Position numbers and translations under genes: made by a program. Below are positions 24,600-32,968 of a stretch of DNA of 64,000 nt, piece by piece (position 1 is the stretch's first letter; the number at the start of each line of letters is the position of its first letter). This stretch comes from Microbaculum marinum (lineage in GTDB: Bacteria > Pseudomonadota > Alphaproteobacteria > Rhizobiales > Tepidamorphaceae): NCBI RefSeq assembly GCF_042646165.1, contig NZ_JBHRTC010000001.1; one strand, 5' to 3'. Under the pieces are notes generated by a model. It was not told where the DNA came from. It did not search any database and saw only the letters and a program-made list of their open reading frames with translations.

Positions 24600-25685
24600 C
24601 TAACCGCCCACCTGCGCCCGGTGACGCAAATAGTGGTCGGCGATGACGATGGCCAGCATCGCCTCGCCGACGGGCACCGCGCGGATGCCGACGCAGGGGT
24701 CGTGGCGACCCTTGGTGGAGATGTCCGCCTCCTCGCCGTCACGGGTCACGGTGCGACGCGGGGTCAGGATCGAGGAGGTCGGCTTGACCGCGAAGCGGGC
24801 GACGACGGGCTGGCCGGTCGAGATGCCGCCGAGGATGCCGCCGGCGTTGTTCGACAGGAACCGGACGCCGTCATTGCCCATCCGCATCTCGTCGGCATTG
24901 TCCTCGCCGGACAGGGCCGCCGCGGCGAAGCCGGCGCCGATCTCGACGCCCTTCACGGCGTTGATCGACATCAGCGCCGAGGCGATGTCCTGGTCGAGCT
25001 TGGCGTAGATCGGCGCGCCCAGCCCCGCCGGCACGCCCTCGGCCACGACCTCGATCACGGCGCCCGTGGAGGAGCCGGCCTTGCGGACGCCGTCGAGATA
25101 TTCCGCCCACTTTTCGGCCGCCTGCGGGTCCGGGCAGAAGAACGGATTGTCGCCGACCGCAGTCCAGTCCCAGCGCTGCCGGTCGATCGCATGCGGGCCG
25201 ACCTGAACCAGCGCGCCGCGCACGGTCAGGCCCGGCACCACCTTGCGGGCGATGGCGCCTGCGGCGACCCGCATCGCGGTCTCGCGCGCCGAGGACCGGC
25301 CGCCGCCGCGCGGGTCGCGGATGCCGTACTTCGTCTCGTAAGTCATGTCGGCATGGCCGGGGCGGTAGCTCCGGGCGATCTCCGAGTAGTCCTTCGAACG
25401 CTGGTCGACGTTCTCGATCACCAGCGAGATCGGCGTCCCGGTGGTGACCTGCGTGCCGTCGGCGTCCTGATAGACGCCGGACATTATCCGGACCTCGTCG
25501 GGCTCCCGGCGCTGGGTGGTGAACTTCGACTGGCCCGGCCGGCGCCGATCCAGCCAGGGCTGGATGTCCGCCTCGCTCAACGGAATCAGCGGCGGGCAGC
25601 CGTCGACCACGCAGCCGATCGCCGCCCCGTGGCTTTCGCCCCAGGTGGTCACGCGGAAGAGATGGCCGAAGGTGTTGTGCGACAT
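24600..25685 (-). CDS. aroC: Chorismate synthase
   Basis: Converts 5-enolpyruvylshikimate 3-phosphate to chorismate with reduced FMN, the last common step to aromatic amino acids and folate; 361 residues. It starts MSHNTFGHLFRVTTWGESHG, the family signature with the conserved His. Also seen are RRPGQSKFTTQRREPDEVRI, the GGGRSSARETAMRVAAG segment and the C-terminal KPTSSILTPRRTV. The ATG at 25685 gives this standard N-terminus; the open frame further upstream is not family-like. ribB follows downstream, the usual alphaproteobacterial order. Confidence 0.97.
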   Translation of the reverse strand: MSHNTFGHLFRVTTWGESHGAAIGCVVDGCPPLIPLSEADIQPWLDRRRPGQSKFTTQRREPDEVRIMSGVYQDADGTQVTTGTPISLVIENVDQRSKDYSEIARSYRPGHADMTYETKYGIRDPRGGGRSSARETAMRVAAGAIARKVVPGLTVRGALVQVGPHAIDRQRWDWTAVGDNPFFCPDPQAAEKWAEYLDGVRKAGSSTGAVIEVVAEGVPAGLGAPIYAKLDQDIASALMSINAVKGVEIGAGFAAAALSGEDNADEMRMGNDGVRFLSNNAGGILGGISTGQPVVARFAVKPTSSILTPRRTVTRDGEEADISTKGRHDPCVGIRAVPVGEAMLAIVIADHYLRHRAQVGG

Positions 25686-25848
25686 CGCCGGGGATATGGC
25701 CGACACGCACGGCGTTTGTCGAGTCCCGCTTCGCCAAAGCGTCGCCATCGCTGCGAGCCGAAGAGCCAGGATCCGGCGGCAGTCCGGGTGAAGGATGCGC
25801 GACTTGCCGGGGAACGCTTCCCGGCTCCGGCGACAGAGCGATGCTCAA

Positions 25849-25904
25849 GTTGACAGTGTCAACCTGAGCCTGTTATGGAGGTTGACACTGTCAACCTAAG
25901 GAGG
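25849..25904 (+). promoter_or_regulatory. Twin palindromic operator over the SDR/TetR promoter
   Basis: GTTGACAGTGTCAAC (25849-25863) and GTTGACACTGTCAAC (25881-25895) are both perfect 15-bp palindromes. The second extends to 19 bp (25879-25897, AGG...CCT). Their centres are 32 bp apart, three helical turns. TTGACA of the first can serve as a -35 box, with TGTTAT at 25871-25876 as a weak -10. The second abuts the ribosome binding site AAGGAGG (25898-25904). Binding by the TetR protein encoded downstream is the natural inference. Confidence 0.75.
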
Positions 25905-25911
25905 ATCCTCC

Positions 25912-26910
25912 ATGCCTTCCGCTCTCATCACCGGCGGTCACGCGGGCATCGGCTATTCGTGCGCCCGCCACCTCGCCTCGCACTACAAGTGGGATCTCGT
26001 CCTGGCCGGCCGGAGTCCCCGGCGCATGCAGCAGGTAGCCGGCGAGCTGCACCGCGACTTCGGCATCAAGGTTACGAACCTCCATCTGGACACCTCCTCG
26101 CTGAAGTCGGTGCGGGAGGCCGCGGCACACGTCGCCCGCCTCCGGCACAACGGGCAGATCGGCGGGCTGGACGCCGTGCTCTGCAATGCAGGCGGGCGCT
26201 TCGACGGCCCGATCGCCTATTCGGCAGACGGACATGAACTGACCTTCGCCACGAACTGCCTCGGCCACTTCCTGCTCGTCAATCTTCTCCAGGACATCAT
26301 CGAAGACGACGGACGCTTCGTGTTCACCGCCAGCGGAACCCACGATCCCGATACCGCGGACGGCAAGATGGTGGGCGCCGTCGTCGAGCCGGATGCGAAG
26401 GCGCTTGCCAGCATCGGCAAGGCGGGCACCGCATCCGTGTCGGCAGGCAAGCGATATTCGACGTCGAAGCTCTGCAACATCCTGAATGCCTACGAACTGC
26501 ATCGCCGCCTGAGAGCGTCGGGACGATCCGTCTCCTCGATCGCGTTCGACCCCGGCAGCGTTCCCGGCACCGGGTTCCTGCGCGGCATGCCGGTGGCGGT
26601 GCAATGGCTGTCGAAAACCGCCCTTCTGAGATGGATCTTCAAGCGGCGCGGCATCACGATGGGATCCCTCGACTTCTCGGGCGCCTCGCTGGCCCGGCTT
26701 GCCGCCGACCCCGGCTTCGCCGACGCCTCGGGCAAGTACTACCAGTCCAACAACGGAACCCTCGCCGAGACGCGGTCCTCCACTCTGTCCTATGATGAAG
26801 CCCGCGCCGCCAAGCTCTGGGCGCAGATGGAAGAACTTGCCGGGCTGCATCCGAATGACGACTGCAACCAACAAGACGACAGGCGAGAAGCTGGTCGAAG
26901 CAGCGGCTGA
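25912..26910 (+). CDS. Short-chain dehydrogenase/reductase, extended retinol-dehydrogenase-like
   Basis: NAD(P)-dependent oxidoreductase of 332 residues. The cofactor loop is TGGHAGIG at 7-14, NAG at 92-94, and the catalytic Tyr182-x3-Lys186 (YSTSK). The size and the SGTHDPDTADGK insert recall retinol dehydrogenase/protochlorophyllide reductase-like SDRs, but the substrate is unknown. It begins 7 bp after a strong AAGGAGG and is the first gene behind the twin operator. The end overlaps the TetR gene by 56 bp. The pair is probably an inducible unit for a hydrophobic compound. It lies between aroC and the histidine phosphatase, which I recall as neighbours in related genomes. Confidence 0.88.
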   Translation: MPSALITGGHAGIGYSCARHLASHYKWDLVLAGRSPRRMQQVAGELHRDFGIKVTNLHLDTSSLKSVREAAAHVARLRHNGQIGGLDAVLCNAGGRFDGPIAYSADGHELTFATNCLGHFLLVNLLQDIIEDDGRFVFTASGTHDPDTADGKMVGAVVEPDAKALASIGKAGTASVSAGKRYSTSKLCNILNAYELHRRLRASGRSVSSIAFDPGSVPGTGFLRGMPVAVQWLSKTALLRWIFKRRGITMGSLDFSGASLARLAADPGFADASGKYYQSNNGTLAETRSSTLSYDEARAAKLWAQMEELAGLHPNDDCNQQDDRREAGRSSG

Positions 26911-27454
26911 CCTCCTCGATTCCGGCGGCGAGAACGCCGTTACCTTGCGCGCCGTGGGCATGGCCGCCGGCCTGTCGCACAACGCACCCTACAAGCATTT
27001 CGCCAACCGCAATGCCTTGCTCGCAGCCGTGGCCGCCGCTTCTTTCGAGGACCTGGCACGAGCGGCGAACGCCATTCGCACCTCCTCCCGGCCGCCGGCC
27101 GAGAAGATGGCCGACGCCATCGGGCTCCTCATCGACTACAGCCAGCGGCGGCCGGCCCGGTACAGGCTCCTGTTCAACAATCCCGAGACCGCTGCCGCCG
27201 GCGGCGAACTGAAGGAAAGAGCCCTGGAAACCTTCGAGCAGTTCCGGTCGATCGTTCAGGAATGCCAGGAGGCGGGCGTGCTCCCCGATGTCCCCAGCCA
27301 GACCCTGGCCAGCCTCATTTTCGCAAGCGCGCATGGTCTGCTGGCGATGGAAGGCAACGGCCAGATGCATCCGGAAAAAGGACTCTCGGACGTGGCAACC
27401 AGCATGGAGCTCTTGCTCGACCTCCTGTCCCCGAACGGGAAATCGCGAAGGTAG
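26855..27454 (+). CDS. TetR/AcrR family transcriptional regulator
   Basis: 199-residue one-component repressor. The helix-turn-helix is residues 8-55 (KLVEAAADLLDSGGENAVTL, VGMAAGLSHNAPYKHFANRNALLAAVA). The rest is the ligand-binding helical domain, with a WHG-like segment (YRLLFNNPETAA). The ATG at 26855 lies inside the end of the SDR gene in another frame, so the two are co-transcribed and coupled. It probably represses its own operon through the two palindromes at 25849-25897; the ligand is unknown. Confidence 0.92.
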   Translation: MTTATNKTTGEKLVEAAADLLDSGGENAVTLRAVGMAAGLSHNAPYKHFANRNALLAAVAAASFEDLARAANAIRTSSRPPAEKMADAIGLLIDYSQRRPARYRLLFNNPETAAAGGELKERALETFEQFRSIVQECQEAGVLPDVPSQTLASLIFASAHGLLAMEGNGQMHPEKGLSDVATSMELLLDLLSPNGKSRR

Positions 27455-27685
27455 CCTTTGCGGGACGGGCGGTCAGCGGAACCTGCGGGAAGGGCAGCGC
27501 GTTGTCCGGTCATGCCCGGACATTCACGAAAATGGCCTTATCGCAACAACGACCGCAAGATCGGCGGGAATAATTTGCTTCGGACCCGTTGCCGCCATCT
27601 CCGCGCCATCACACATCTACCAGGGAGACGGTAGCAAAGCGCAAGCTGCGCCGTTTTCAGTGAACCGAGTATCGAGAGACACCAA

Positions 27686-27943
27686 ATGCGAGCGCTACTG
27701 GTTTCCGCAATCCTCGTGTCCCTTCTTGCGATCGGCAGCCTCAAGCCCGAGACGCAGGAGACGTTCGGCGCGATCAGGTCGATCGATGCCGACAACCGTA
27801 CGCTGACCCTTAGCAACGGAGCCATGTTCTCGATGCGCAAGCGCATCGATCAGGAGGCGCTGTCGGTCGGCGAGAAGGTGCGTGTCAGCTTCGATGCCAA
27901 GAAGGCGCTCAACACGGCGCGGGCCGTGACCGTCATCCAGTGA
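27686..27943 (+). CDS. Small exported DUF1344-like protein
   Basis: 85 residues. The N-terminus is a signal peptide or single helix (LLVSAILVSLLAIGSL). The remainder, GAIRSIDADNRTLTLSNGAMFSM followed by LSVGEKVRVSFD, is the OB-like pattern of the DUF1344 family (a surface-exposed beta-barrel that binds cations or copper in some relatives, as I recall). The function here is unknown. It converges on the histidine phosphatase gene, with 22 bp between the stops. Confidence 0.72.
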   Translation: MRALLVSAILVSLLAIGSLKPETQETFGAIRSIDADNRTLTLSNGAMFSMRKRIDQEALSVGEKVRVSFDAKKALNTARAVTVIQ

Positions 27944-27965
27944 GCCTGGCAACGGTCGGGGCCGG

Positions 27966-28568
27966 TCAGATCCACTCGGCCCGGCCATCCCTCCAGAGAT
28001 AGATGCGATCCTGCGGGATATCGAGGATCGGCACCTCTGGTATCGGCACACCCTCGAGCATGCCGCGCACCACACGGGTGATGCCGCCGTGGGCGACGCA
28101 GACCGTGTCGCGTTCGAGGCCGAACAGCCACGGCCGTATCCGCGCGCTGAGGATCTCGTAGCTTTCCCCGGCCGGCGGCACGAAGCGCCACTTGTCGGCC
28201 TTGCGCGCGGCGTGGCCATCCGGGTCGCGGACCTTGACCTCCGGAAGGGTCTCGCCTTCCCATGATCCGAACGAGATTTCCCGCAGCACCGGGTCGGTGC
28301 GGTAGTCCTCGCGGACCAGGCCGATCTCGCCGCGCAGGATCTCCATCGTGTCGCGGGCGCGGATCAGGGGGCTTGCGACCCAGTCGAACCCGGCCGGCGT
28401 CAGGCCGTTGGCGTGGAAGTGCTTGCCGAGCTCGACCCCGTTGCGGGCGGCCTGCTTTCGCCCGCGCGCGTTGAGATGGATGTCCTTCTGGCCCTGGAGC
28501 CGCCCCTCGACGTTCCAGTCCGTCTCGCCATGCCGGATCAGGTAGAGCGTCGGCTTCAGCGAACTCAC
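27966..28568 (-). CDS. Histidine phosphatase family protein (phosphoglycerate mutase-like)
   Basis: 200-residue phosphatase with the phosphohistidine motif LIRHGETDWN (RHG at 12-14), GRLQGQKDIHLNARG and the second catalytic His in VAHGGITR. It belongs to the co-factor-dependent mutase/broad-specificity phosphatase branch; the substrate is unknown. The start is the GTG at 28568, which overlaps the stop of the upstream oxidoreductase gene (GTGA). In alphaproteobacteria this gene is often found between fabI and aroC, as is nearly the case here. Confidence 0.9.
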   Translation of the reverse strand: MSSLKPTLYLIRHGETDWNVEGRLQGQKDIHLNARGRKQAARNGVELGKHFHANGLTPAGFDWVASPLIRARDTMEILRGEIGLVREDYRTDPVLREISFGSWEGETLPEVKVRDPDGHAARKADKWRFVPPAGESYEILSARIRPWLFGLERDTVCVAHGGITRVVRGMLEGVPIPEVPILDIPQDRIYLWRDGRAEWI

Positions 28569-29566
28569 AGTTTCAGGACCAGCTTTCCGAAATTGCCGCC
28601 CGTATAGAGGAGGTTGAGTACATCGGGGAACGCCTCCAGACCGCCCTCGCGCACGTCCTCGCGCATCTTCAGCCTGCCCTCGGCGTGCCAGGCGCCGAGT
28701 TGCTCGTTGGCGTCGGCGATCTTCTCCTGGAAGTCGAACACGATGAAGCCGCGGACCGTCAGCCGGTTGACGAGGATCGAGCGGAAGTTGGTCGGCCCGG
28801 CCACCGGCGCCGTGGCGTTGTAGGCCGAGATCAGGCCGCACACCGGGATGCGCCCGAACAGGTTCATCTGGGCCAGCACGGCGTCGAGGATCTCGCCCCC
28901 GACATTCTCGAAATAGACGTCGATGCCGTCAGGGCAGGCCGCCCTGAGATCGGCTGCAAGGTTGCCGGCCTTGTAGTCGACACAGGCATCGAAGCCGAGT
29001 TCCTCGACCACGTAGCGGCACTTCTCCGGCCCGCCGGCGATGCCGACGGCGCGGCTTCCCTTGATCTTGGCGATCTGCCCGACCAGCGAGCCGACCGCAC
29101 CGGAGGCTGCCGACACCACGACGGTCTCGCCCGGCTGCGGCCTGCCGATTTCCAGGAGCCCGAAATAGGCGGTCTGGCCGGGCATGCCGAGGCCGCCGAT
29201 CCAGCGCTCCAGCGGCGCCCTGGAGGGGTCCACCTTGAAACAGCGCTCGCCCTTCGAAATCGCGTAGCGCTGCACACCGAGCATGCCGGCGACAGCCTCA
29301 CCGGGCCGGAAGCCTGGATGGTTGGACGAATCGACGATGCCGGCGGCGAAGGCACGCATCGTGGCGCCGAGCTCGACGGGCGGCACGTAGGACTTGCCCG
29401 GCGCTATCCAGCCGCGCATCGCCGGATCCAGCGAGACGTATTCGACCTTCACCCGGAACTCGCCGTCACCGGGCTCGCGCGCCGGTTCCTCGACGATCTC
29501 GAAATCGTCGCGCTTCACCATCCCGTCGGGACGGCTGCGGAGCTTCAGGGCATGGTTCACGGTCAT
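28565..29566 (-). CDS. NADP-dependent medium-chain reductase (leukotriene B4 12-hydroxydehydrogenase/CurA-like)
   Basis: Zinc-independent MDR enzyme of 333 residues that reduces the double bond of enones with NADPH. The N-terminus LKSRPDGMVKRDDFEIVEEP and the segment VSLDPAMRGWI are typical of the PTGR/CurA branch. The cofactor motif is AASGAVGSLVGQIAKIKG, followed by GGPEKCRYVVEELGFDACVDYKAG and the DVYFENVGG segment. The physiological substrate cannot be told. It sits 4 bp after fabI and overlaps the histidine phosphatase start, so the three are one transcript. Confidence 0.92.
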   Translation of the reverse strand: MTVNHALKLRSRPDGMVKRDDFEIVEEPAREPGDGEFRVKVEYVSLDPAMRGWIAPGKSYVPPVELGATMRAFAAGIVDSSNHPGFRPGEAVAGMLGVQRYAISKGERCFKVDPSRAPLERWIGGLGMPGQTAYFGLLEIGRPQPGETVVVSAASGAVGSLVGQIAKIKGSRAVGIAGGPEKCRYVVEELGFDACVDYKAGNLAADLRAACPDGIDVYFENVGGEILDAVLAQMNLFGRIPVCGLISAYNATAPVAGPTNFRSILVNRLTVRGFIVFDFQEKIADANEQLGAWHAEGRLKMREDVREGGLEAFPDVLNLLYTGGNFGKLVLKL

Positions 29567-29570
29567 CTGG

Positions 29571-30392
29571 CTATTCGTCCTTGACGACGCTGATGTCGGG
29601 CGCGTCGACGGCCTTCATGCCGACGACGTGGTAGCCGGAATCGACATGGTGCACTTCGCCGGTGACCGCCCTGCCCATGTCGGAGAGCAGGTAGAGCGCC
29701 GACTGGCCCACCTCGTCGATGGTGACGGTGCGCTTCAGCGGCGCGTTGTACTCGTTCCACTTGAGGATGTAGCGGAAGTCGCCGATGCCCGAGGCGGCCA
29801 GGGTCTTGATCGGCCCTGCCGAAAGGGCGTTGACGCGGATGCCGCGGGCGCCGAGGTCGACGGCAAGGTAGCGGACGCTCGCCTCAAGCGCCGCCTTGGC
29901 GACGCCCATGACGTTGTAGTGCGGCATCACCTTCTCGGCGCCGTAATAGGTCAGCGTCAGCAGCGACCCGCCGTCCGTCATCAGCTTCTCGGCCCGCTGG
30001 GCGATCGCCGTGAAGGAATAGCAGGAGATGAACAGGGACTTGTCGAAATTGTCGGGCGTGGTGTCGATGTAGCGCCCGTCGAGCTGGTCCTTGTCGGAAA
30101 ACGCGATGGCGTGGACGACGAAGTCGAGGCCGCCGAACAGCCTGCCGCACTCGTCGAAGACCGAATCGATGGTGTCGGGGTCGGTGACGTCGCAATGGCC
30201 GACGACGGTCGCGCCGAGCTGCTCGGCGAGGGGTTCGACACGCTTCTTCAGCGCATCGCCCTGATAGGTGAGAGCCAGGCTGGCGCCCTCGGCCGCGCAC
30301 GCCCTGGCGATGCCCCAGGCGATCGAGCGGTTGTTGGCGATCCCCATGACGAGACCGCGTTTTCCGGCCATCAACCCCCGGGATTCGCTCAT
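29571..30392 (-). CDS. fabI: Enoyl-[acyl-carrier-protein] reductase (NADH)
   Basis: Last reduction step of each fatty acid elongation cycle; 273 residues. The N-terminus GKRGLVMGIANNRSIAWGIA is the FabI cofactor loop, followed by ASLALTYQGDALKKRV. The catalytic Tyr-x6-Lys is YNVMGVAK, preceded by LTLTYYGAEKVMPH. The end, GEVHHVDSGYHVVGM, is also typical. The ATG at 30392 is chosen because the first residues then match the family; the frame is open further upstream. It is the first gene of a three-gene run with the MDR reductase and the phosphatase. Confidence 0.96.
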   Translation of the reverse strand: MSESRGLMAGKRGLVMGIANNRSIAWGIARACAAEGASLALTYQGDALKKRVEPLAEQLGATVVGHCDVTDPDTIDSVFDECGRLFGGLDFVVHAIAFSDKDQLDGRYIDTTPDNFDKSLFISCYSFTAIAQRAEKLMTDGGSLLTLTYYGAEKVMPHYNVMGVAKAALEASVRYLAVDLGARGIRVNALSAGPIKTLAASGIGDFRYILKWNEYNAPLKRTVTIDEVGQSALYLLSDMGRAVTGEVHHVDSGYHVVGMKAVDAPDISVVKDE

Positions 30393-30507
30393 TTCCACTG
30401 TCCTCAAGTCACGCCTCGACGGCAGGGGATCGTATGGCATGACAGCCGGTTGACCGCAAGGCACGGCCGGACGGAGCGTTCCGTTCGATCGCGCCCGCCG
30501 AAGGCAA

Positions 30508-30529
30508 CCGACGGCCGGTCGGCCGTCGG
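30508..30529. repeat. Short GC-rich hairpin upstream of fabI
   Basis: CCGACGGCC and GGCCGTCGG form a 9-bp stem with a GGTC loop, in the 160-bp gap between xseB and fabI. No U-tract follows on either strand. It may terminate or insulate transcription between the genes. Confidence 0.35.
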
Positions 30530-30552
30530 CCGACGCGGCGCGCGATGCCCGG

Positions 30553-30810
30553 CTAGTCGACGTCCAGCGGTTCGGTCGCCGCGGCCGTTCCGTCGGCGCC
30601 GACGACGATCCGCTCGACCCGCGCCTCGGCCGACTTCAGCAGCTTCTCGCAGTGGTTCTTCAGGGCCTCGCCGCGCGTGTACATCTCGATCGACGTCTCG
30701 AGCGGCACGTCGCCACCCTCCAGCTGCTCGACGATCTGCTCGAGCTTCTTCAGCGCGTCCTCGAAGGACAGGCCGGCGATGTCAGGCGGCGGTGTCGTCT
30801 GCTGCGTCAT
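30553..30810 (-). CDS. xseB: Exodeoxyribonuclease VII small subunit
   Basis: Small subunit of exonuclease VII, which degrades single-stranded DNA; 85 residues from the ATG at 30810 (a GTG two codons earlier at 30816 is also possible). The family core is seen as LSFEDALKKLEQIVEQLEGGDVPLETSIEMYTRGEAL, with CEKLLKSAEARVE after it, all helical. A short acidic tail follows. It lies 27 bp after the deacetylase-family gene in the same direction, a common alphaproteobacterial pair. The large subunit gene xseA is not in the window. Confidence 0.95.
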   Translation of the reverse strand: MTQQTTPPPDIAGLSFEDALKKLEQIVEQLEGGDVPLETSIEMYTRGEALKNHCEKLLKSAEARVERIVVGADGTAAATEPLDVD

Positions 30811-30837
30811 ACTCACTCTCTCTGCTCGCAGGCCCCG

Positions 30838-31764
30838 TCACGCCTCCATCAGGGCGGCCACATGCGCCGCCGCCGACAGGGCGAGCCCCTGCAAATCGTA
30901 CCCGCCTTCCAGGAGCGACACGACCCGGCCCGAACAGCACGAATCGGCTATCTCCGCCAAGCGTCTGGTGATCCACGCGAAATCCTGTTCCACCAGATTG
31001 ATGTTGGCGAGCGGATCGCGTGTATGGGCATCGAATCCTGCCGAAATGATGACGAGCTCGGGCGCGAATCGCTCAAGCCCCGGCAGGATCACCGCCTCCA
31101 TCGCCTCGCGAAACTCGGCGGCGCCGTCGCCCGGCTGCAGCGGCGCGTTGAAGATGTTGCCGGCGCCGGTCTCCGACGGCGCGCCGGTGCCGGGGTAGAG
31201 CGGCATCTGGTGGGTGGAGCCGTAAAACAGGCTCGGATCGTCCCAGAAGATGTCCTGGGTGCCGTTGCCGTGGTGGACGTCGAAGTCGACGACGGCGACC
31301 CGTTCGAGGCCGTGCTGCCGCTGGGCATGGCGGGCGGCGACGGCGGCCGTGCCGAACAGGCAGAACCCCATGGCGCGGACCTTCTCGGCGTGATGGCCGG
31401 GCGGGCGCACCGCGCAGAAAGCATTGCTGACCTTGCGCTCGACAACCTCGTCGACGGCGGCCGTCGCCGCCCCGATGGCCCGCAACGCGGCTTCGAGGCT
31501 GCCCGGCGACATCACCGTGTCGGGATCGAGCTGGACGTGCCCCTCCTCCGGCGCCGCGGCGGCGACCCGGTCGACATATTCGCGCGGATGGGCGAGCTCG
31601 GCCTGCTCCAGCGTGCCGAGCGGCGCCTGCTCGCGGATCAGGCTCTGGAACAGCTCGTTCTCGAGCGCCCGCTCGATCGCCAGCAGCCGGTCGGGCCGCT
31701 CGGGATGGCCGAAGCCGTTGTCGTGTTCGAGGCAGGCGGGATGGGTCAGGTAGAGGGTGGACAA
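30838..31764 (-). CDS. Histone deacetylase family protein (class II-like)
   Basis: Zinc-dependent deacetylase fold, 308 residues. It starts LYLTHPACLEHDNGFGHPERPDRL. The active-site features are PPGHHAEKVRAMGFCLF, with the paired histidines, VVDFDVHHGNGTQDIF, with the Asp and His zinc ligands, and SAGFDAHTRDPLANI, with the second Asp. Bacterial members act on acetylated small molecules such as polyamines or on proteins; the substrate here is unknown. The start appears to be the TTG at 31764, since no ATG or GTG fits the homologous N-terminus. It precedes xseB, an arrangement I recall as conserved. Confidence 0.92.
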   Translation of the reverse strand: MSTLYLTHPACLEHDNGFGHPERPDRLLAIERALENELFQSLIREQAPLGTLEQAELAHPREYVDRVAAAAPEEGHVQLDPDTVMSPGSLEAALRAIGAATAAVDEVVERKVSNAFCAVRPPGHHAEKVRAMGFCLFGTAAVAARHAQRQHGLERVAVVDFDVHHGNGTQDIFWDDPSLFYGSTHQMPLYPGTGAPSETGAGNIFNAPLQPGDGAAEFREAMEAVILPGLERFAPELVIISAGFDAHTRDPLANINLVEQDFAWITRRLAEIADSCCSGRVVSLLEGGYDLQGLALSAAAHVAALMEA

Positions 31765-31859
31765 TTCGCAAAACCGGATAAGGACCCCGATTCCCGGACC
31801 TTAGCGTCTGATGCTGCCGATTGCGAGGGGTCGCATCGGCGCCCGCCCGCTCCTGTCGT

Positions 31860-32759
31860 TCAGAGGGAATCGTCCTGGAGGTGGCGACGCATGAACATTC
31901 CCGCATCGGCAAGCGCCCGGCGCCCCGGTTCCAGCCCGGCGTTCCACATCGGCCAGGCATGGATCATGTGCGGCCAGACCTGCAGCGTTACCGGAACGTC
32001 GGCGGCGCCCGCGGCCTCCGCGAACCGTGTGGCATCGGCGAGCAGGGTCTCGTCCGATCCCACCTGCACGAGAACCGGCGGAAACCCGCGCAGGTCCGCC
32101 CGGAGCGGGGAAACGCGCCAGTCCGAAGCATCCATGCCGACGGGCAGGTACGCTTTCGCCAGTTCCTCGAGATAGGCCTTGTGGATGAGCGGATCGACAG
32201 CGTCCTTCGTTGCCAGCGTCGAGCCCGACATGGTCAGATCCGTCCACGGCGAGAGCAGCCAGGCGCAGGCCGGAAGCGCCTCTCCGGCCTCGCGCAGCGC
32301 ATCGAGGAGCACGAGCGTGAGATTGCCCCCGGCGCTGTCGCCGCCCACGACGATGTGGCCGGCGGCGATACCCTGGCTGCGAAGCCACCGCCAGGCCACC
32401 AGCGCATCCTCCAGCGCCGCGGGGTACGGGTGTTCCGGTGCCAGCCGGTATTCGATCGCCAGCGTCCGGAGCCTGCCTGCACGGCCCGCCTCGGTAACCA
32501 GCCTGCGATGACTGACGATCGAGCCGGAGCAGTAGCCGCCGCCGTGGAAATAGAGGAGCACGCGCGAAGGCTCGCTGCCGGGAACGAGCGACCATTCGCC
32601 GGGAACGCCGCCGACATCGACCGACTGAAGCCTCACGTCGGGGGACACGGGCCAGACCGCGCCAACCTCGTCGATGCGCCGGCGCCGCTCGCGCCAGCCG
32701 ACCGGCCGGGGTTTGGCGCCGAGCAGGGCCCGGATAGACTCGATTTCCCCCTCGGGCAT
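31860..32759 (-). CDS. Alpha/beta hydrolase, hormone-sensitive lipase (HSL) family
   Basis: Esterase of 299 residues. The oxyanion motif YFHGGGYCSGS and the nucleophile elbow VGGDSAGGNL define the HSL (bacterial family IV) group. The catalytic Asp (VQVGSDETLLADATR) and His (PHMIHAWPMW) follow at the expected places. It is probably cytosolic and hydrolyses short-chain esters. It has its own transcription unit: 95 bp to the deacetylase gene downstream and 209 bp to the divergent gene upstream. Confidence 0.92.
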   Translation of the reverse strand: MPEGEIESIRALLGAKPRPVGWRERRRRIDEVGAVWPVSPDVRLQSVDVGGVPGEWSLVPGSEPSRVLLYFHGGGYCSGSIVSHRRLVTEAGRAGRLRTLAIEYRLAPEHPYPAALEDALVAWRWLRSQGIAAGHIVVGGDSAGGNLTLVLLDALREAGEALPACAWLLSPWTDLTMSGSTLATKDAVDPLIHKAYLEELAKAYLPVGMDASDWRVSPLRADLRGFPPVLVQVGSDETLLADATRFAEAAGAADVPVTLQVWPHMIHAWPMWNAGLEPGRRALADAGMFMRRHLQDDSL

Positions 32760-32968
32760 ATCCGCTTCCTTTCAACGGCCAGCATCCGGTGACTTCGTCT
32801 TGCCGACTCGTCTCGGCAAGCCTTCAGCGGATCGGGACTACACACCAATCCGGACGTCCCGTCGACGGGATCATGATAGACTTGGCCCCATGGATGTGCA
32901 GGGCCCGCAGTTCCTGTATCGGGGCGAAAGCGGGCCGCCGACCGGTCTGTTCGAACAGAGAACCTGAC

